64,000 nt of DNA. It comes from a candidate division WOR-3 bacterium (GTDB lineage: Bacteria; Hydrothermota; Tepidihabitantia; Tepidihabitantales; Tepidihabitantaceae). The stretch is from contig VGIR01000001.1 of the NCBI GenBank assembly GCA_016867815.1, forward strand, positions 62,001 through 126,000, given 5' to 3'. Below are positions 34,988 through 43,876 of the stretch, piece after piece. The position numbers and the translations under genes were made by a program. The notes beneath the pieces were generated by a model that was given only the letters and a program-made list of their open reading frames with translations, was not told where the DNA came from and made no database searches. Position 1 is the stretch's first letter, and the number at the start of each line of letters is the position of its first letter.

Positions 34988-36800
34988 GGTCGGGCTTCGA
35001 TGTTGGTGGCTGTTCACTGCGCTTCGGCAATTCGCAGACCAGCAACGGGGTTCCGTTGACGTCGTATCGCCGGAAGACCAGCGCCCGTTCTATCAGTTCC
35101 GGGTAGAGTCGGCTGAACAGCTTGATGTCGAACCCGTTGGCTACGGTAACTAGATGCGTGGCGCCGAATCTCCCTACCGGGTCGTCGGCATTCGCCCAGT
35201 CAGTTACAGCCACGGCGCGGCGTTTGGATCCGATGAGCAGTGCCGGTGCCCAGTTGCCGGCCAGTACTGCGTCCTTGGGAAGGGACCTGTCCAGGTCAGC
35301 CCCGGATTCCACCATGACATGCGTGCGGGCTCTGAACCAGCGGGAGAACTGCACGAGGTCGAACCGCACCACCAGGGTGAGCAGTATGATGGCAATGGTC
35401 AGGCGTATGGCCAGGTGCCGCACGATCACTCCGTGGCGCACGATCCGGGCGACAGCATAGCAGACGATGCTGGCAGCAGCAGACAAGACCAATGTCAGGA
35501 AGAGCAGACCGGGATCGGTCCGGGGCTGCAGTTTGCCCCAGAAACCGTGCGTGTAGAGTGCGAGTTGCGTGACCAGTACCCAGAGCCAGATGGCGTACAA
35601 GCCGGTCTTGACGATGGTAGGCCGCAGTTTGGGCAGCAGGACTCCGGCTTCGATGATTCGAGCCAGGGCAACGGCAAGACCGGCGACGCACGTCGGCAAC
35701 AGAACGAGTTCGTAGCGGTCCGGTCGGTAGTTCATGTACCCGAGCATGAGCAGGGCCAGAATCAACCAGAGATTGAGGAAGCGCAGGGCAGGACGGCGGC
35801 CCGCCGACAACACCGGTAGCGTGATGAACCCGATGGCTGCAACCCACGGGAGACGCGGTACGAGTCCGGTCCAGTAGCCAACTGTGAACGTGTTGAGTAG
35901 GTACGCCACAATCCCACGGGGATGTCCGGCGGGCGACTCCAGCGAGTGGCGGAGCACGTACTGGACGTAGTCGGCTCGGTGGGGCAGAAACACGATGGCG
36001 AGCCAGATGGCGATTGCGCCAGCGACTCCAGCCAGTCCCCAGCCGATTCCATGGAGCATGCTTCGCACTGCAGCCCGGTCCTTGCGGACGGCGAGGATTT
36101 CCCAGATCAAAGCGACGACCAGCGCAGGCGCTATGAACGCGGCTGATGCCTTCACCAGCAGTATGGCGGAGGCCGCGAGCAGCCCGGCGACCCCCATCAG
36201 CAGCGGGCGCCTGAGCCCGCGCACGTAGCAGAGGCCAGTGAGTAGCAGGAAGAGAATCTGCACCGGCTCGACCAGTCCCAGCCGGCCGTACATGGTCAGA
36301 GGAAAGCAGGTGGCGAACACCAGCCCGGCCAGCAGGCCGGCAACAGGCCCGGCGTCGTCCTTCACGAGCAGGTACATGACGAATACCGAGCCGACGCTGG
36401 CGAGGAGCGAGAGCAACTTTACCTGGACGAACCCCATGCCGAGCAGTTTGAAGACCAGCACCATCAGGTAGTTGACGAGCGGATAGACGACCAAAGGGAA
36501 AAGGTCATCCACCCGCCAACTTCCATACAGGACCATATTGCGGGCGGAATACGAATCGAGTCCCTCATCAGTATACGGTCCGAAGCTCCAGACCAAGCCC
36601 TCACGCTGGTCCAGATGAGGGTCAGCCTTCAGGTCCGAGGCACGCAGCGCCAGCGCTCCCATCATCACGAGCAGAATAAGGGGCAGCCAGTACTTGGCAG
36701 CAAACCGGCCAAGAGGCTGGAGTTCGGGCGAATCGCTTGTTGATGACGGCGTGTCTGCGGCGGGTCTTCTTTCCGACCTGTTGCGAGCACCGCGGGCCAT
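34983..36800 (-). CDS. GT39/ArnT-like integral membrane glycosyltransferase
   Basis: About 605 residues from the ATG at 36800. Eleven or twelve membrane helices follow a polar N-terminus. The first periplasmic loop has the acidic pair expected for this GT-C fold (DEGLDSYSARNMV, residues ~80-92). It should move a sugar from a polyprenyl-phosphate carrier to lipid or protein on the periplasmic side. The C-terminal ~100 residues are soluble. It lies 25 nt after the PAS gene on the same strand, and its last codons overlap the pseudogene at 34.98 kb. Confidence 0.8.
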   Translation of the reverse strand: MARGARNRSERRPAADTPSSTSDSPELQPLGRFAAKYWLPLILLVMMGALALRASDLKADPHLDQREGLVWSFGPYTDEGLDSYSARNMVLYGSWRVDDLFPLVVYPLVNYLMVLVFKLLGMGFVQVKLLSLLASVGSVFVMYLLVKDDAGPVAGLLAGLVFATCFPLTMYGRLGLVEPVQILFLLLTGLCYVRGLRRPLLMGVAGLLAASAILLVKASAAFIAPALVVALIWEILAVRKDRAAVRSMLHGIGWGLAGVAGAIAIWLAIVFLPHRADYVQYVLRHSLESPAGHPRGIVAYLLNTFTVGYWTGLVPRLPWVAAIGFITLPVLSAGRRPALRFLNLWLILALLMLGYMNYRPDRYELVLLPTCVAGLAVALARIIEAGVLLPKLRPTIVKTGLYAIWLWVLVTQLALYTHGFWGKLQPRTDPGLLFLTLVLSAAASIVCYAVARIVRHGVIVRHLAIRLTIAIILLTLVVRFDLVQFSRWFRARTHVMVESGADLDRSLPKDAVLAGNWAPALLIGSKRRAVAVTDWANADDPVGRFGATHLVTVANGFDIKLFSRLYPELIERALVFRRYDVNGTPLLVCELPKRSEQPPTSKPDR

Positions 36801-36825
36801 GTGTATCGTCCTCACAACGCGCCGA

Positions 36826-38778
36826 TCAGCGGGTCCAGCGTGTGAGTTCTTCCTGTGCCTTGCGCAATGATTGGCCCTGCTCGCCCAATAGTTTCTCCAG
36901 GTACTCCCTGCGGCGGAGCAGTTCCTGTTGTGCGCGCACGCGGCTGGTGATGTCGCAGGCAACGTCGAGGATGCCTACGACTGTGCCGGTCGGACCGGAG
37001 AGCGGCTGTTTGCTGATGTGGTACCAGGCCGCATTGGCGCTGGTCCCATCGGGAAGGGCGACCTCCAGTTCCGCCGGTTGTCCTCGTTCCATCACCTGCC
37101 GATCGTGGGAGGCCATGAGCGCCGAGACCTTGGCGTTGTATATCTCCAGGTCGGTCTTTCCCAGGACCGAGTCCCCAGCATTCGGTCCCATCATCTTCAT
37201 CGCGCCCGCATTGGCCAGGGTGTAGCGCAGGTTGTGATCCTTGATGGTGACACCGAAACCGGGGGCCTCGAGCAGCGCCTTGAGCTTGGCGTCCGCCTCG
37301 CGCCAGGCCAGTTCGGCCCGCTTCCTGAGTGACACGTTGCGGATCAGCGCCATCATGCCGGTACCGCTGGGGTACACGGAAACCGCGAACCACCCGGCGT
37401 ACTTCTCACGACCATCTTGATAGAAACCTTCGTAGTACTGGGGCGTGCGGTCGAGCAGGGTCTTGCGGTAGACCGGGCCGAAGCCGCTCTTCTCCAGGTC
37501 GGGATAGACCTCCCAGAGCCGCTTTCCTACTGCTTCTGCAGCGGCTACCCGGGTCTCGTTTTCGGCACCCGGGCTCCAGCTCTTTATGACCCACTCCTTG
37601 TCGACCGTGAACACACCGTCACCCGTGCTGGCTATCATGGCGGCGACGTTTCTCTCCCGCTCATGCAGTTCGTCCTCCAGCCTGCGGGCCTCGCTGATGT
37701 CGACCAGCAGCAGGTCGAATACCCGTTTCCCGGCGTACGTGCTGACCGAGCCGTGGGCCGCAAGCCAGTGCGTGACGTTCGTCGTCATGTTTACGACGCG
37801 GAACTGGTAGGCGTCCGGGTACGACCCTGTCTTGCGCGCCGTCGCCTCTGTCGACTTGACCAGTTCGATGTCATCGGGGTGAATGCGGCTGAAGAAGGCG
37901 AGGTTGTCCACAACTATCGTGTCGCGCTTGATGCCCCAATACGTCTCGACCTCAGGGCCTACGGCCAGTATGTGGCCGTCTTCAGAGAAGCGCGCGATGA
38001 CATATCCGTGTGTCGATTCGACGAGTGATCGGTAGCGCTCTTCATTCTCGCGCAGGGCGGCTTCCAGTTTCCGGCGTTGGAACTCAATGTCGCGGGCGTC
38101 GGTGCCCGGCGGCGGCTCGGCTTCGAATACCGCCGGGGCGGAGGCGAAGCGTCCGGCGTTTTCCTTGGCCTCCTGTTCGAGTTTCTTGAGCTCGGTCAGG
38201 TCTTCGTGCATCACGGCGATGCGCGTTACCTGCCCTTCGTTGTCCAGTATCGGGAAAACCGTGGCGCGGAAGCAGACCTTGCGGCCGGGTATGCCCGGCA
38301 GGCCGATCTCAGTTTGGTCGTACCATGTCGGCGGCGTTTCGACGCGGGTGCCGGCAAGAACCCGCCTTAGTTGCGGTTCCAGCAATCCGGCGCGTTTCAG
38401 TCCGCGTTCATCAAAGAGCGGGATTCCTGGCGGGGGGATCATCCCGAGCAGCCGCTCGGCCGCCTTGTTGCTGCGAAGCGGCTTGCCGTCAAGGGAGAAA
38501 ATCTCGATGCTGATAGGACTGGAGTCGGCGAAGCTGTCAAATGCTGCTCCGGCGCGCCGCTCGGCCCGTCGGCGCTCGGCTTCTTCGAAGGCCGACTGCT
38601 CCTCGGCCTCACGACGCGGATCCCTTCCGCGCGCGAGCATCGCTGCGAACCCCAGAGGTATCAGAGTCAGTCTCCCGAACGCGCGCTCTCGCCCGTGTGT
38701 CGCGACTCCAAGCGCGACCATTGCAGCCAGATACAAGATGAAGAGCAGCTTGTCGTGAGGAGAGGCGCGATCAGTCAT
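36826..38778 (-). CDS. multi-PAS sensory protein without output domain
   Basis: About 650 residues. One or two membrane helices near the N-terminus are followed by four PAS/PAC units at roughly 95-215, 255-370, 375-490 and 505-630 (FSRIHPDDIELV, DGVFTVDKEW, GKTDLEIYNAK are PAS signatures). A short coiled coil ends the protein. No histidine kinase, GGDEF or HTH domain is present, and none follows immediately. A signal could be passed through the coiled coil to a partner. A promoter at 38794-38821 shows that the TTG at 38814 is upstream of transcription, so I use the ATG at 38778. Confidence 0.8.
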   Translation of the reverse strand: MTDRASPHDKLLFILYLAAMVALGVATHGRERAFGRLTLIPLGFAAMLARGRDPRREAEEQSAFEEAERRRAERRAGAAFDSFADSSPISIEIFSLDGKPLRSNKAAERLLGMIPPPGIPLFDERGLKRAGLLEPQLRRVLAGTRVETPPTWYDQTEIGLPGIPGRKVCFRATVFPILDNEGQVTRIAVMHEDLTELKKLEQEAKENAGRFASAPAVFEAEPPPGTDARDIEFQRRKLEAALRENEERYRSLVESTHGYVIARFSEDGHILAVGPEVETYWGIKRDTIVVDNLAFFSRIHPDDIELVKSTEATARKTGSYPDAYQFRVVNMTTNVTHWLAAHGSVSTYAGKRVFDLLLVDISEARRLEDELHERERNVAAMIASTGDGVFTVDKEWVIKSWSPGAENETRVAAAEAVGKRLWEVYPDLEKSGFGPVYRKTLLDRTPQYYEGFYQDGREKYAGWFAVSVYPSGTGMMALIRNVSLRKRAELAWREADAKLKALLEAPGFGVTIKDHNLRYTLANAGAMKMMGPNAGDSVLGKTDLEIYNAKVSALMASHDRQVMERGQPAELEVALPDGTSANAAWYHISKQPLSGPTGTVVGILDVACDITSRVRAQQELLRRREYLEKLLGEQGQSLRKAQEELTRWTR

Positions 38779-38793
38779 GCTAAAGTCAGGGTC

Positions 38794-38821
38794 AGGATAT
38801 TGGATAAGCGACAAGAGTCAA
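38794..38821 (-). promoter_or_regulatory. sigma70-type promoter of the PAS gene
   Basis: On the minus strand TTGACT (38821-38816), 16-nt spacer, TATCCT (38799-38794); the leader to the ATG at 38778 is about 9 nt. Confidence 0.65.
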
Positions 38822-39076
38822 GGTCGGTCTTGGTTCCGAGAAGCGAGATGGGACTCGCCACTGAGGGGAAAGGGAGCGCAGGGTCGCGTGTAATCGGCAT
38901 CCCGTGCCACATCGTCAAGCGCCACCCGGGGCGGGCTCTGCCTGGGTTCGGGTCGGGACGCAATCGGTGTCTATCTCGTCGTCTTCGGCTGGACCTGTCT
39001 TGGTTGGGTATCCGATGATGCGGCAGGCGCCCTGTGCTGAGTAACGGATCCGGGGTCGGGGACGAAGAGAACAGGA

Positions 39077-39149
39077 AGCCGGCGGTCAGAATCGAACTGA
39101 CGACCTGCGGTTTACGAAACCGCTGCTCTACCGACTGAGCCACGCCGGC
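39077..39149 (-). tRNA. tRNA-Thr (CGT)
   Basis: A 73-nt cloverleaf. Acceptor GCCGGCG / CGCCGGC, D-arm GCTCAGTCGGTAGAGC, anticodon stem GCGGT/ACCGC with loop TTCGTAA (anticodon CGT), and T-arm TCAGTTCGATTCTGA. CCA is not encoded. Confidence 0.93.
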
Positions 39150-39219
39150 GCCGTGCGATTGTAGCAGGCACGAGGCGAGAGTCAAGCCGGGGCTGCCGTC
39201 GCTGCGACTCCGAGCGGAC

Positions 39220-39248
39220 TTGCGCGGGCGCTCTTCGGCCACTAGAAT
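39220..39248 (+). promoter_or_regulatory. sigma70-type promoter, probably leaderless
   Basis: TTGCGC at 39220-39225, 17-nt spacer, TAGAAT at 39243-39248. The ATG at 39256 is 7 nt after the -10 box. Confidence 0.5.
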
Positions 39249-39255
39249 CAGGATC

Positions 39256-39795
39256 ATGCAGATGCCCGAGCGGACGCTGGCCGACCGTCTCGGACGGCAG
39301 ATGCGTGGTTCGCGCTCCCGCGGTTACTGGCTGAGCGTGTTGGTGCTGACCGCGGTCGGCGCCGCGGTCATGATGTTCTGGCCGTCACAACCTGAGCGAC
39401 CGCTACTCAGTCGCCCGTCACTGCCACGCCCGGAATTCCGGGTGGTCGGTGTGACTGATGTCTCGAGCAGTCGCGTCGAGCGACTCAACCTGGCGGTTCT
39501 GGTGCTGCCCGGAATGCCGACCGAGACGCTGCAGGCAGTATTGGACTGGGCGCTGTACTCAACTCTTGAAGAATACAACGGGCACCGAAAGCGCCGGGTG
39601 CGGGTCATTTGGGCATATGCAGTCGAGGATTCAACTAGGCCGCTCTGGCAGTGGCGCGGGTTGGGCATATGGGCCGACCCGCAGCTACCCGAGCTGCTTA
39701 AACCCGCGCGCTCCGGCGGCGACGCGGTGCGGGTCGGGCCGGTGGAGTATGACTTCACCAATCCTGTTTCTCTCAACCAACAGATAGGGAGGTAG
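39256..39795 (+). CDS. single-pass membrane protein of unknown function
   Basis: The protein is 179 residues from the ATG at 39256. A basic N-terminus (to ~25) is followed by one membrane helix (WLSVLVLTAVGAAVMMF) and a ~130-residue extracytoplasmic domain. I do not recognise the family. The -10 box lies 7 nt upstream, so the mRNA may be leaderless. The next gene starts 3 nt after the stop and is in the same operon. Confidence 0.6.
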   Translation: MQMPERTLADRLGRQMRGSRSRGYWLSVLVLTAVGAAVMMFWPSQPERPLLSRPSLPRPEFRVVGVTDVSSSRVERLNLAVLVLPGMPTETLQAVLDWALYSTLEEYNGHRKRRVRVIWAYAVEDSTRPLWQWRGLGIWADPQLPELLKPARSGGDAVRVGPVEYDFTNPVSLNQQIGR

Positions 39796-39797
39796 GT

Positions 39798-40526
39798 TTG
39801 AAATGCGCTATTCAGACAGTGGTCATCGTCGTCCTCGGCTTGGCGGCCATCGGCTACGGCTACGGCGGGCTTGACTTCACCGCAGGGTTCCCTGATTTCA
39901 GTGGGTTGAAGCACCACCTTGATTCCCTCAACAAGATTCCACTTGTTGATTCATCGGGAGTTGGCGGCAGCAGCGAGTTCACGTACAGCGCACCCTTGTG
40001 GTGGTACGGGGGGCACGGGGGCGGACAAGTCGGAGTAGTAACACTGGGCGGGTCCGGGGCATTCACCGTGCGCTCCAACCACGCAGACTCCCTGGGATGT
40101 GAACTTGCGGGGATCCGGGCCGAGTTCGAGGCCGGATACCCGTATGCGCCGGTTGAGTGGTTCTGGCTCAGACCATGCCTGGGCCTGGCTGGAACAGGTC
40201 TTGTGGTCTACGCGCACTCAGTTGAGTATGGCTACGGCCTTGGCAACTTCAGAGAGTGGTACAAGCGGTGGTACGCGGCTTGGACCTTCAGCGCCGCCCC
40301 CGGACTTGAAGTGATGGGAGCCCTGCCGACCGGGCAGGGTTCCTACGTCGGCCTGTTCGCCAAGGCGAGCTACCTGATGCCGATGGCCGGGCCAGGGTGG
40401 TTCGGCGACGATGCCCCGCCGCGTTTCAGCCCGAACGGGTTCGCGTTGCAGATCGGGGTGCGTCTCGGAAAGACTTTCTTCAAGGCTGAAGAGGAAGAAG
40501 AGGAGGAAGACTGGTCCGAGCAATAG
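39798..40526 (+). CDS. exported Gly/Tyr/Trp-rich protein, possible beta-barrel
   Basis: The protein is 242 residues from a TTG with GGGAGGT 6 nt upstream. It has a signal peptide to ~22. The mature part is rich in Gly, Trp and Tyr with alternating hydrophobic patterns, fitting a small outer-membrane barrel or envelope protein. It ends in an acidic tail with eight consecutive Glu. No recognised family. It is paired with the preceding single-pass membrane protein. Confidence 0.6.
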   Translation: MKCAIQTVVIVVLGLAAIGYGYGGLDFTAGFPDFSGLKHHLDSLNKIPLVDSSGVGGSSEFTYSAPLWWYGGHGGGQVGVVTLGGSGAFTVRSNHADSLGCELAGIRAEFEAGYPYAPVEWFWLRPCLGLAGTGLVVYAHSVEYGYGLGNFREWYKRWYAAWTFSAAPGLEVMGALPTGQGSYVGLFAKASYLMPMAGPGWFGDDAPPRFSPNGFALQIGVRLGKTFFKAEEEEEEEDWSEQ

Positions 40527-40681
40527 CGACCAGCCGCCGGCTCTCTGTCCGTACAAAGCAAGTTCCGTCAGTGCGTTAGCTCAGTCCAGTGGCCGATGCC
40601 GATCGCCTTCAGGCGGAGCTGCATCGTCAAGAAGGCAGAGGCAACCCCGAGTCTGGGGGAGCGTCTAAACCTCCGAGACCG

Positions 40682-41224
40682 GTGAACGATACTATTCAGA
40701 CAACCAATACGGAACGCCAGAGCGGCGCGGAGATGTGTTTTGAGCGGATCTACGAAACGTACCGCGGTCGGGTGTATAGTACCGCCTACCGGATGCTATC
40801 CAACCGCCCAGACGCCGAGGATGTCACTCAAGACGTATTCGTTAAGGTCTTCAAGAAGCTGAAGTCCTTCCGGGGCGATTCGGCGGTATCGACATGGATC
40901 TACCGGATTGCCGTAAACGCATGCCTGGATTTTCGCCGTCGGCGCCGACTCCGCCAGGCGGTGTCGCTGGATGATGGCATGGAGGTCGGCTCCACGCCGC
41001 TCTCCGTGACCCGGTTGATTGAGAGCTGCCTGCCGCGGATGGCCGAAGGCTATCGGCAGGTGTTCGTCCTCCACGACATCCAGGGATTGAAGCACGAGGA
41101 GATTGGCAAGATACTCGGGATAACCGACGGCGCCAGCAAGTCGCAGCTTCACCGGGCGCGTGCGTTCCTGCGGCGCGAGCTGTCCCCATATCTGGAAGAC
41201 CGGCACTGGGTGAGGGGAGAGTAG
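40682..41224 (+). CDS. ECF-type RNA polymerase sigma factor
   Basis: About 180 residues. Region 2 is clear (RVYSTAYRMLSNRPDAEDVTQD-type, then VFVKVFKKLKSFRGD, TWIYRIAVNACLDFRRRR) and region 4 follows (MAEGYRQVFVLHDIQGLKHEEIG, then SKSQLHRARAFLRREL). It is followed by an anti-sigma gene, so it probably drives its own operon in response to envelope stress. Start uncertain: GTG 40682 or ATG 40733 fit; the longer upstream frame adds residues with no family match. Confidence 0.88.
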   Translation: MNDTIQTTNTERQSGAEMCFERIYETYRGRVYSTAYRMLSNRPDAEDVTQDVFVKVFKKLKSFRGDSAVSTWIYRIAVNACLDFRRRRRLRQAVSLDDGMEVGSTPLSVTRLIESCLPRMAEGYRQVFVLHDIQGLKHEEIGKILGITDGASKSQLHRARAFLRRELSPYLEDRHWVRGE

Positions 41225-41230
41225 TGGGGC

Positions 41231-41309
41231 AGGGCCGAAGGCAGAAGTCAGAATGCAGAAGGCATAAGTGTCGGATGGGATTCTACCACCAAGACACCAA
41301 GACACGAAT
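41231..41309. repeat. word repeats between sigma and anti-sigma genes
   Basis: A GAAGGCAGAAGTCAGAATGC block at 41238-41257 is followed by CACCAAGACACCAAGACACG at 41287-41306. These are relatives of the word families at 19.5 kb and 4.2 kb. No gene lies in this 130-bp gap. Confidence 0.65.
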
Positions 41310-41356
41310 AGGCCAGTGCCGGGCAGTGGCGAAGGCAGAAGTGGGAAAGGCGAGTT

Positions 41357-41926
41357 TTGGAACAACACTGTAGTGAAGAGATTCTGAGCGGCTATCTGGA
41401 CGGCGACCTCGAATCTGAAGTGTCGGGCCGGACGGCTGAGCACCTCGCGGAATGCGAGGTCTGCCGGAAATCGCTCGCGCAGGTTCGCGCCATCCGTGAC
41501 GCCGCGCCGGGGATGGAGCAACTGATGCCGCCGGACAGGGTGTGGGGCGCGATACAGGCCCGCACTCACGGCGCCCGGACGCGGCGGAGCAGGTTGACCC
41601 GGCTGTTCTGGGTCGGGGTGCCGGCGTTGGCCGCGATGCTGCTGGTCGTGGTCGTTATCGGCGGCAGAATGGGAGTCGGGAGTGGGGAGTCGGGAGTAGG
41701 GGCGGCGGGCATGGCCACCGCCGTGTCCGACCTGAGCAAGGACAGGGCGGCAGAGCAGACTGCGCAGGAGTACGGAGAGTACGTCCGGGGGATCGAGCAC
41801 GCGATTGACGAGTGCCGTGACGCGCTCGATGAGAACCCGGGCAACGCGCGGGTCCTCGCTGCCTATGCAGGTGCCAGTTCCGACCGCCGGCGCGCGATGG
41901 ATAGGCTCGCGTCAGAGGGGCAGTAG
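41357..41926 (+). CDS. anti-sigma factor with zinc-finger N-terminus
   Basis: The protein is 189 residues from a TTG. The N-terminal zf-HC2 domain (residues 1-45) has HLAECEVC, the H-x3-C-x2-C zinc site of ZAS anti-sigma factors. One membrane helix (~82-102) leads to a periplasmic C-terminus with a helical segment. The stretch just after the helix (GGRMGVGSGESGVGAAG) is encoded by a GGGAGTCGGGAGT word repeat. It should hold the ECF sigma factor at the membrane. Confidence 0.82.
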   Translation: MEQHCSEEILSGYLDGDLESEVSGRTAEHLAECEVCRKSLAQVRAIRDAAPGMEQLMPPDRVWGAIQARTHGARTRRSRLTRLFWVGVPALAAMLLVVVVIGGRMGVGSGESGVGAAGMATAVSDLSKDRAAEQTAQEYGEYVRGIEHAIDECRDALDENPGNARVLAAYAGASSDRRRAMDRLASEGQ

Positions 41927-42993
41927 TGGAGTCCAGAGTCGAGAGTCCAGAGTCCAGAATCCAGAGTTCAGAGAGCAGGATCATCCGAAGGATCGCGCTT
42001 GGCCTGGCCGTCCTGGTCGGAGTTCTCGCGGCCGGGCCGATGGTGGTAATGCGCAGGATTGAGAAGCGGGTTCCGCTTGCCGGCCACACCAAGGCGGCCG
42101 TTGTCCACCGGTATGGTGACGTCACGGTTATCGGGACCGGCGGCGCGCACGCAGTGGTCGACGCGCTGGTGCGCGTGACTGCCCGCGACCGAAGGCTGGC
42201 CGAGGAGTTTGCGGGCAAGGTGGAGATTCAAGCGGCCGGGCAGGGTGACTCGTTTGTGATTGCCACTGTCTATCCGTCAGACGTTCCCTTCGATCCGCAA
42301 CTCGGCTATGAAGTGAACATGAGTATCAGGATGCCGGCAGGGGTCGCTGCACTGGTGCGCAACTCGTTTGGTGACGTGAGAGTCGTGGGGATGGATGGGG
42401 ACTGCCGGGTCGTGAACCGCTTCGGCGAAGTCGAGATGGACCGGTGCGACCGGAGCGTGGTGGAGAACTCCTACGGCCGAGTACGCCTGGCCCAAACCCG
42501 GGGCCTGACCGTGGTGCGCAATTCCTTCGGTGACGTGGACCTGAGGCTTGCCGGCGGCCCGGTACAGGTGACGAATCGCTATGGGACGGTTCACACCGAG
42601 CAGTCCACCAACGATGTGACAATCGACAACCAGTTCGGTAACGTCTTTGCCCGTTCCGACCGCGGCGCGCTCTCGATAGCCAACCGCTACGGTGACATCA
42701 ATGCCTGGGTGGACGACGCCGAACTCGCCGCGCTCAGCATCATGTCGCGGCTTGGCCGGGTCAACCTGAGTCTGGGCGAGCAGGTTCCGTTCCGCATCGA
42801 CGCGACGGCCCGGCAGGGGCGGATTGTCTCAGGCCTGCCGTTTGAGGTCCGCAGCGTGGGTACGGCTCAAGAAGTGTCGGCCCGGCAGGGCGCAGGCGGG
42901 CCGCAGATCGATATCCAGGGTGTCTGGAGTGACTTGGTAATCCACGGGGACGTGTCCGACCCTGCGCCGGACGCGCCGACCGTTGAAAGGTAG
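41926..42993 (+). CDS. DUF4097-type beta-strand repeat membrane protein
   Basis: The protein is 355 residues from a GTG that shares its G with the TAG stop of the anti-sigma gene. One membrane helix (~22-42) is followed by a long right-handed beta-solenoid-like domain with recurring N(S/R)(F/Y)GDV(R/D) units (RNSFGDVRV, RNSFGDVDL, ANRYGDINA). DUF4097/DUF4098 proteins occur in cell-envelope stress operons. The first ~18 residues (ESRVESPESRIQSSESR) are encoded by a TCCAGAGTC word repeat. Confidence 0.8.
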   Translation: MESRVESPESRIQSSESRIIRRIALGLAVLVGVLAAGPMVVMRRIEKRVPLAGHTKAAVVHRYGDVTVIGTGGAHAVVDALVRVTARDRRLAEEFAGKVEIQAAGQGDSFVIATVYPSDVPFDPQLGYEVNMSIRMPAGVAALVRNSFGDVRVVGMDGDCRVVNRFGEVEMDRCDRSVVENSYGRVRLAQTRGLTVVRNSFGDVDLRLAGGPVQVTNRYGTVHTEQSTNDVTIDNQFGNVFARSDRGALSIANRYGDINAWVDDAELAALSIMSRLGRVNLSLGEQVPFRIDATARQGRIVSGLPFEVRSVGTAQEVSARQGAGGPQIDIQGVWSDLVIHGDVSDPAPDAPTVER

Positions 42994-43001
42994 GTGCGGC
43001 A

Positions 43002-43574
43002 GTGAAGATTGTGCGTCTTCTGGCGGTGTTTGTACCCGTTCTGGCGTACGCAGCCGGTGACTCAACTGAAGCCAAACGGGGCTGGCTTGGAGTCTACACC
43101 GACGAGCTGAGCAAGCCGATGCTGGTGGCGTTGGACATCGACCACGGCGTGCTCGTGACCGACGTTGCCGAGGGGTCTCCGGCCGCGAAGGCCGGGATAG
43201 AAACCGGTGATGTCATCACCCTGCTCGACGGGCAGTCCACGACCGACGGCTCGGCTCTGCGTTGGGCAGTGCGCGACCGCCCGGACAAGAATGTGGTAAT
43301 CAAGGTTCATCGTCGCGGCAAAGAGAAGAAGCTGGACGTGACACTTGGGACCCGGGAGGGAGCCGAGAAGGCATTCGACTTCGAGTGGCAGGCGATTCCC
43401 CAGGAAGCGTTTCGGGAGGCCAAGCGGGTCCTGCGCGAGGCCGGGCCGGAGCTCAAACGCGAACTCGAACGCTCCGACCTGTCTCTTGACTCCCTGCGCA
43501 AGCAGATGGATGAGTTGAGGAAAGAACTGAACGAGCTGCGCAGGAAACTGACAGAGAAGCAGAAGGGCGAATAG
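43002..43574 (+). CDS. exported PDZ-domain protein with C-terminal coiled coil
   Basis: The protein is 190 residues from a GTG with AGGTG upstream. Signal peptide to ~18. One PDZ domain at ~25-110 (WLGVYTDEL, VTDVAEGSPAAKAGIETGDVITLLDGQ is its core). A Glu/Lys/Leu-rich coiled coil at ~140-190. No protease domain. As last gene of the ECF-sigma operon it may bind exposed C-termini of misfolded envelope proteins and pass a stress signal; this is inference. A perfect hairpin follows. Confidence 0.82.
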   Translation: MKIVRLLAVFVPVLAYAAGDSTEAKRGWLGVYTDELSKPMLVALDIDHGVLVTDVAEGSPAAKAGIETGDVITLLDGQSTTDGSALRWAVRDRPDKNVVIKVHRRGKEKKLDVTLGTREGAEKAFDFEWQAIPQEAFREAKRVLREAGPELKRELERSDLSLDSLRKQMDELRKELNELRRKLTEKQKGE

Positions 43575-43594
43575 AAGTCCGCCTCCTTGTGTCA

Positions 43595-43620
43595 GGAACG
43601 GGGCCATCGGGCCCCGTTCC
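43595..43620 (+). terminator. hairpin at the end of the ECF-sigma operon
   Basis: Perfect 11-bp stem GGAACGGGGCC / GGCCCCGTTCC with 4-nt loop, 20 nt after the PDZ gene stop; followed by ATTTG, a weak T-run. Confidence 0.65.
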
Positions 43621-43718
43621 ATTTGTGCACCGCCCCAGAGCCGGTAGCTAGTCCACGAGAGCAAGCACCTACATGCAGTGGCTCTCTCGGCTGCCGGCAC
43701 GAGGCGAACATGCCGCGA

Positions 43719-43770
43719 CCCTCGCCCTTCCCTCCCCCTCAAGGGGGAGGGAACGAAAAGGAGGGGGCGG
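43719..43770. repeat. dispersed G/C palindromic element, copy 1
   Basis: Contains CCCTTCCCTCCCCCTCAAGG, whose two halves pair as a 12-bp stem with a 2-nt loop, followed by GAAAAGGAGGGGGCGG. A near-identical element lies at 55134-55190, 11 kb away, each just upstream of a glycan-related gene. Confidence 0.85.
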
Positions 43771-43841
43771 AGCATGTCGCGAGTCAGTTCTATTCCGTGC
43801 GTGGTGACTATCTACTGCCGAATCTGTGCGGTGAAGTCGGA

Positions 43842-43869
43842 TTGACTATCAAGCCGTGGGGCGTAGGAT
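43842..43869 (+). promoter_or_regulatory. sigma70-type promoter, leaderless
   Basis: TTGACT at 43842-43847, 16-nt spacer, TAGGAT at 43864-43869; the ATG at 43877 is 7 nt after the -10 box. Confidence 0.65.
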
Positions 43870-43876
43870 TGCAGGG

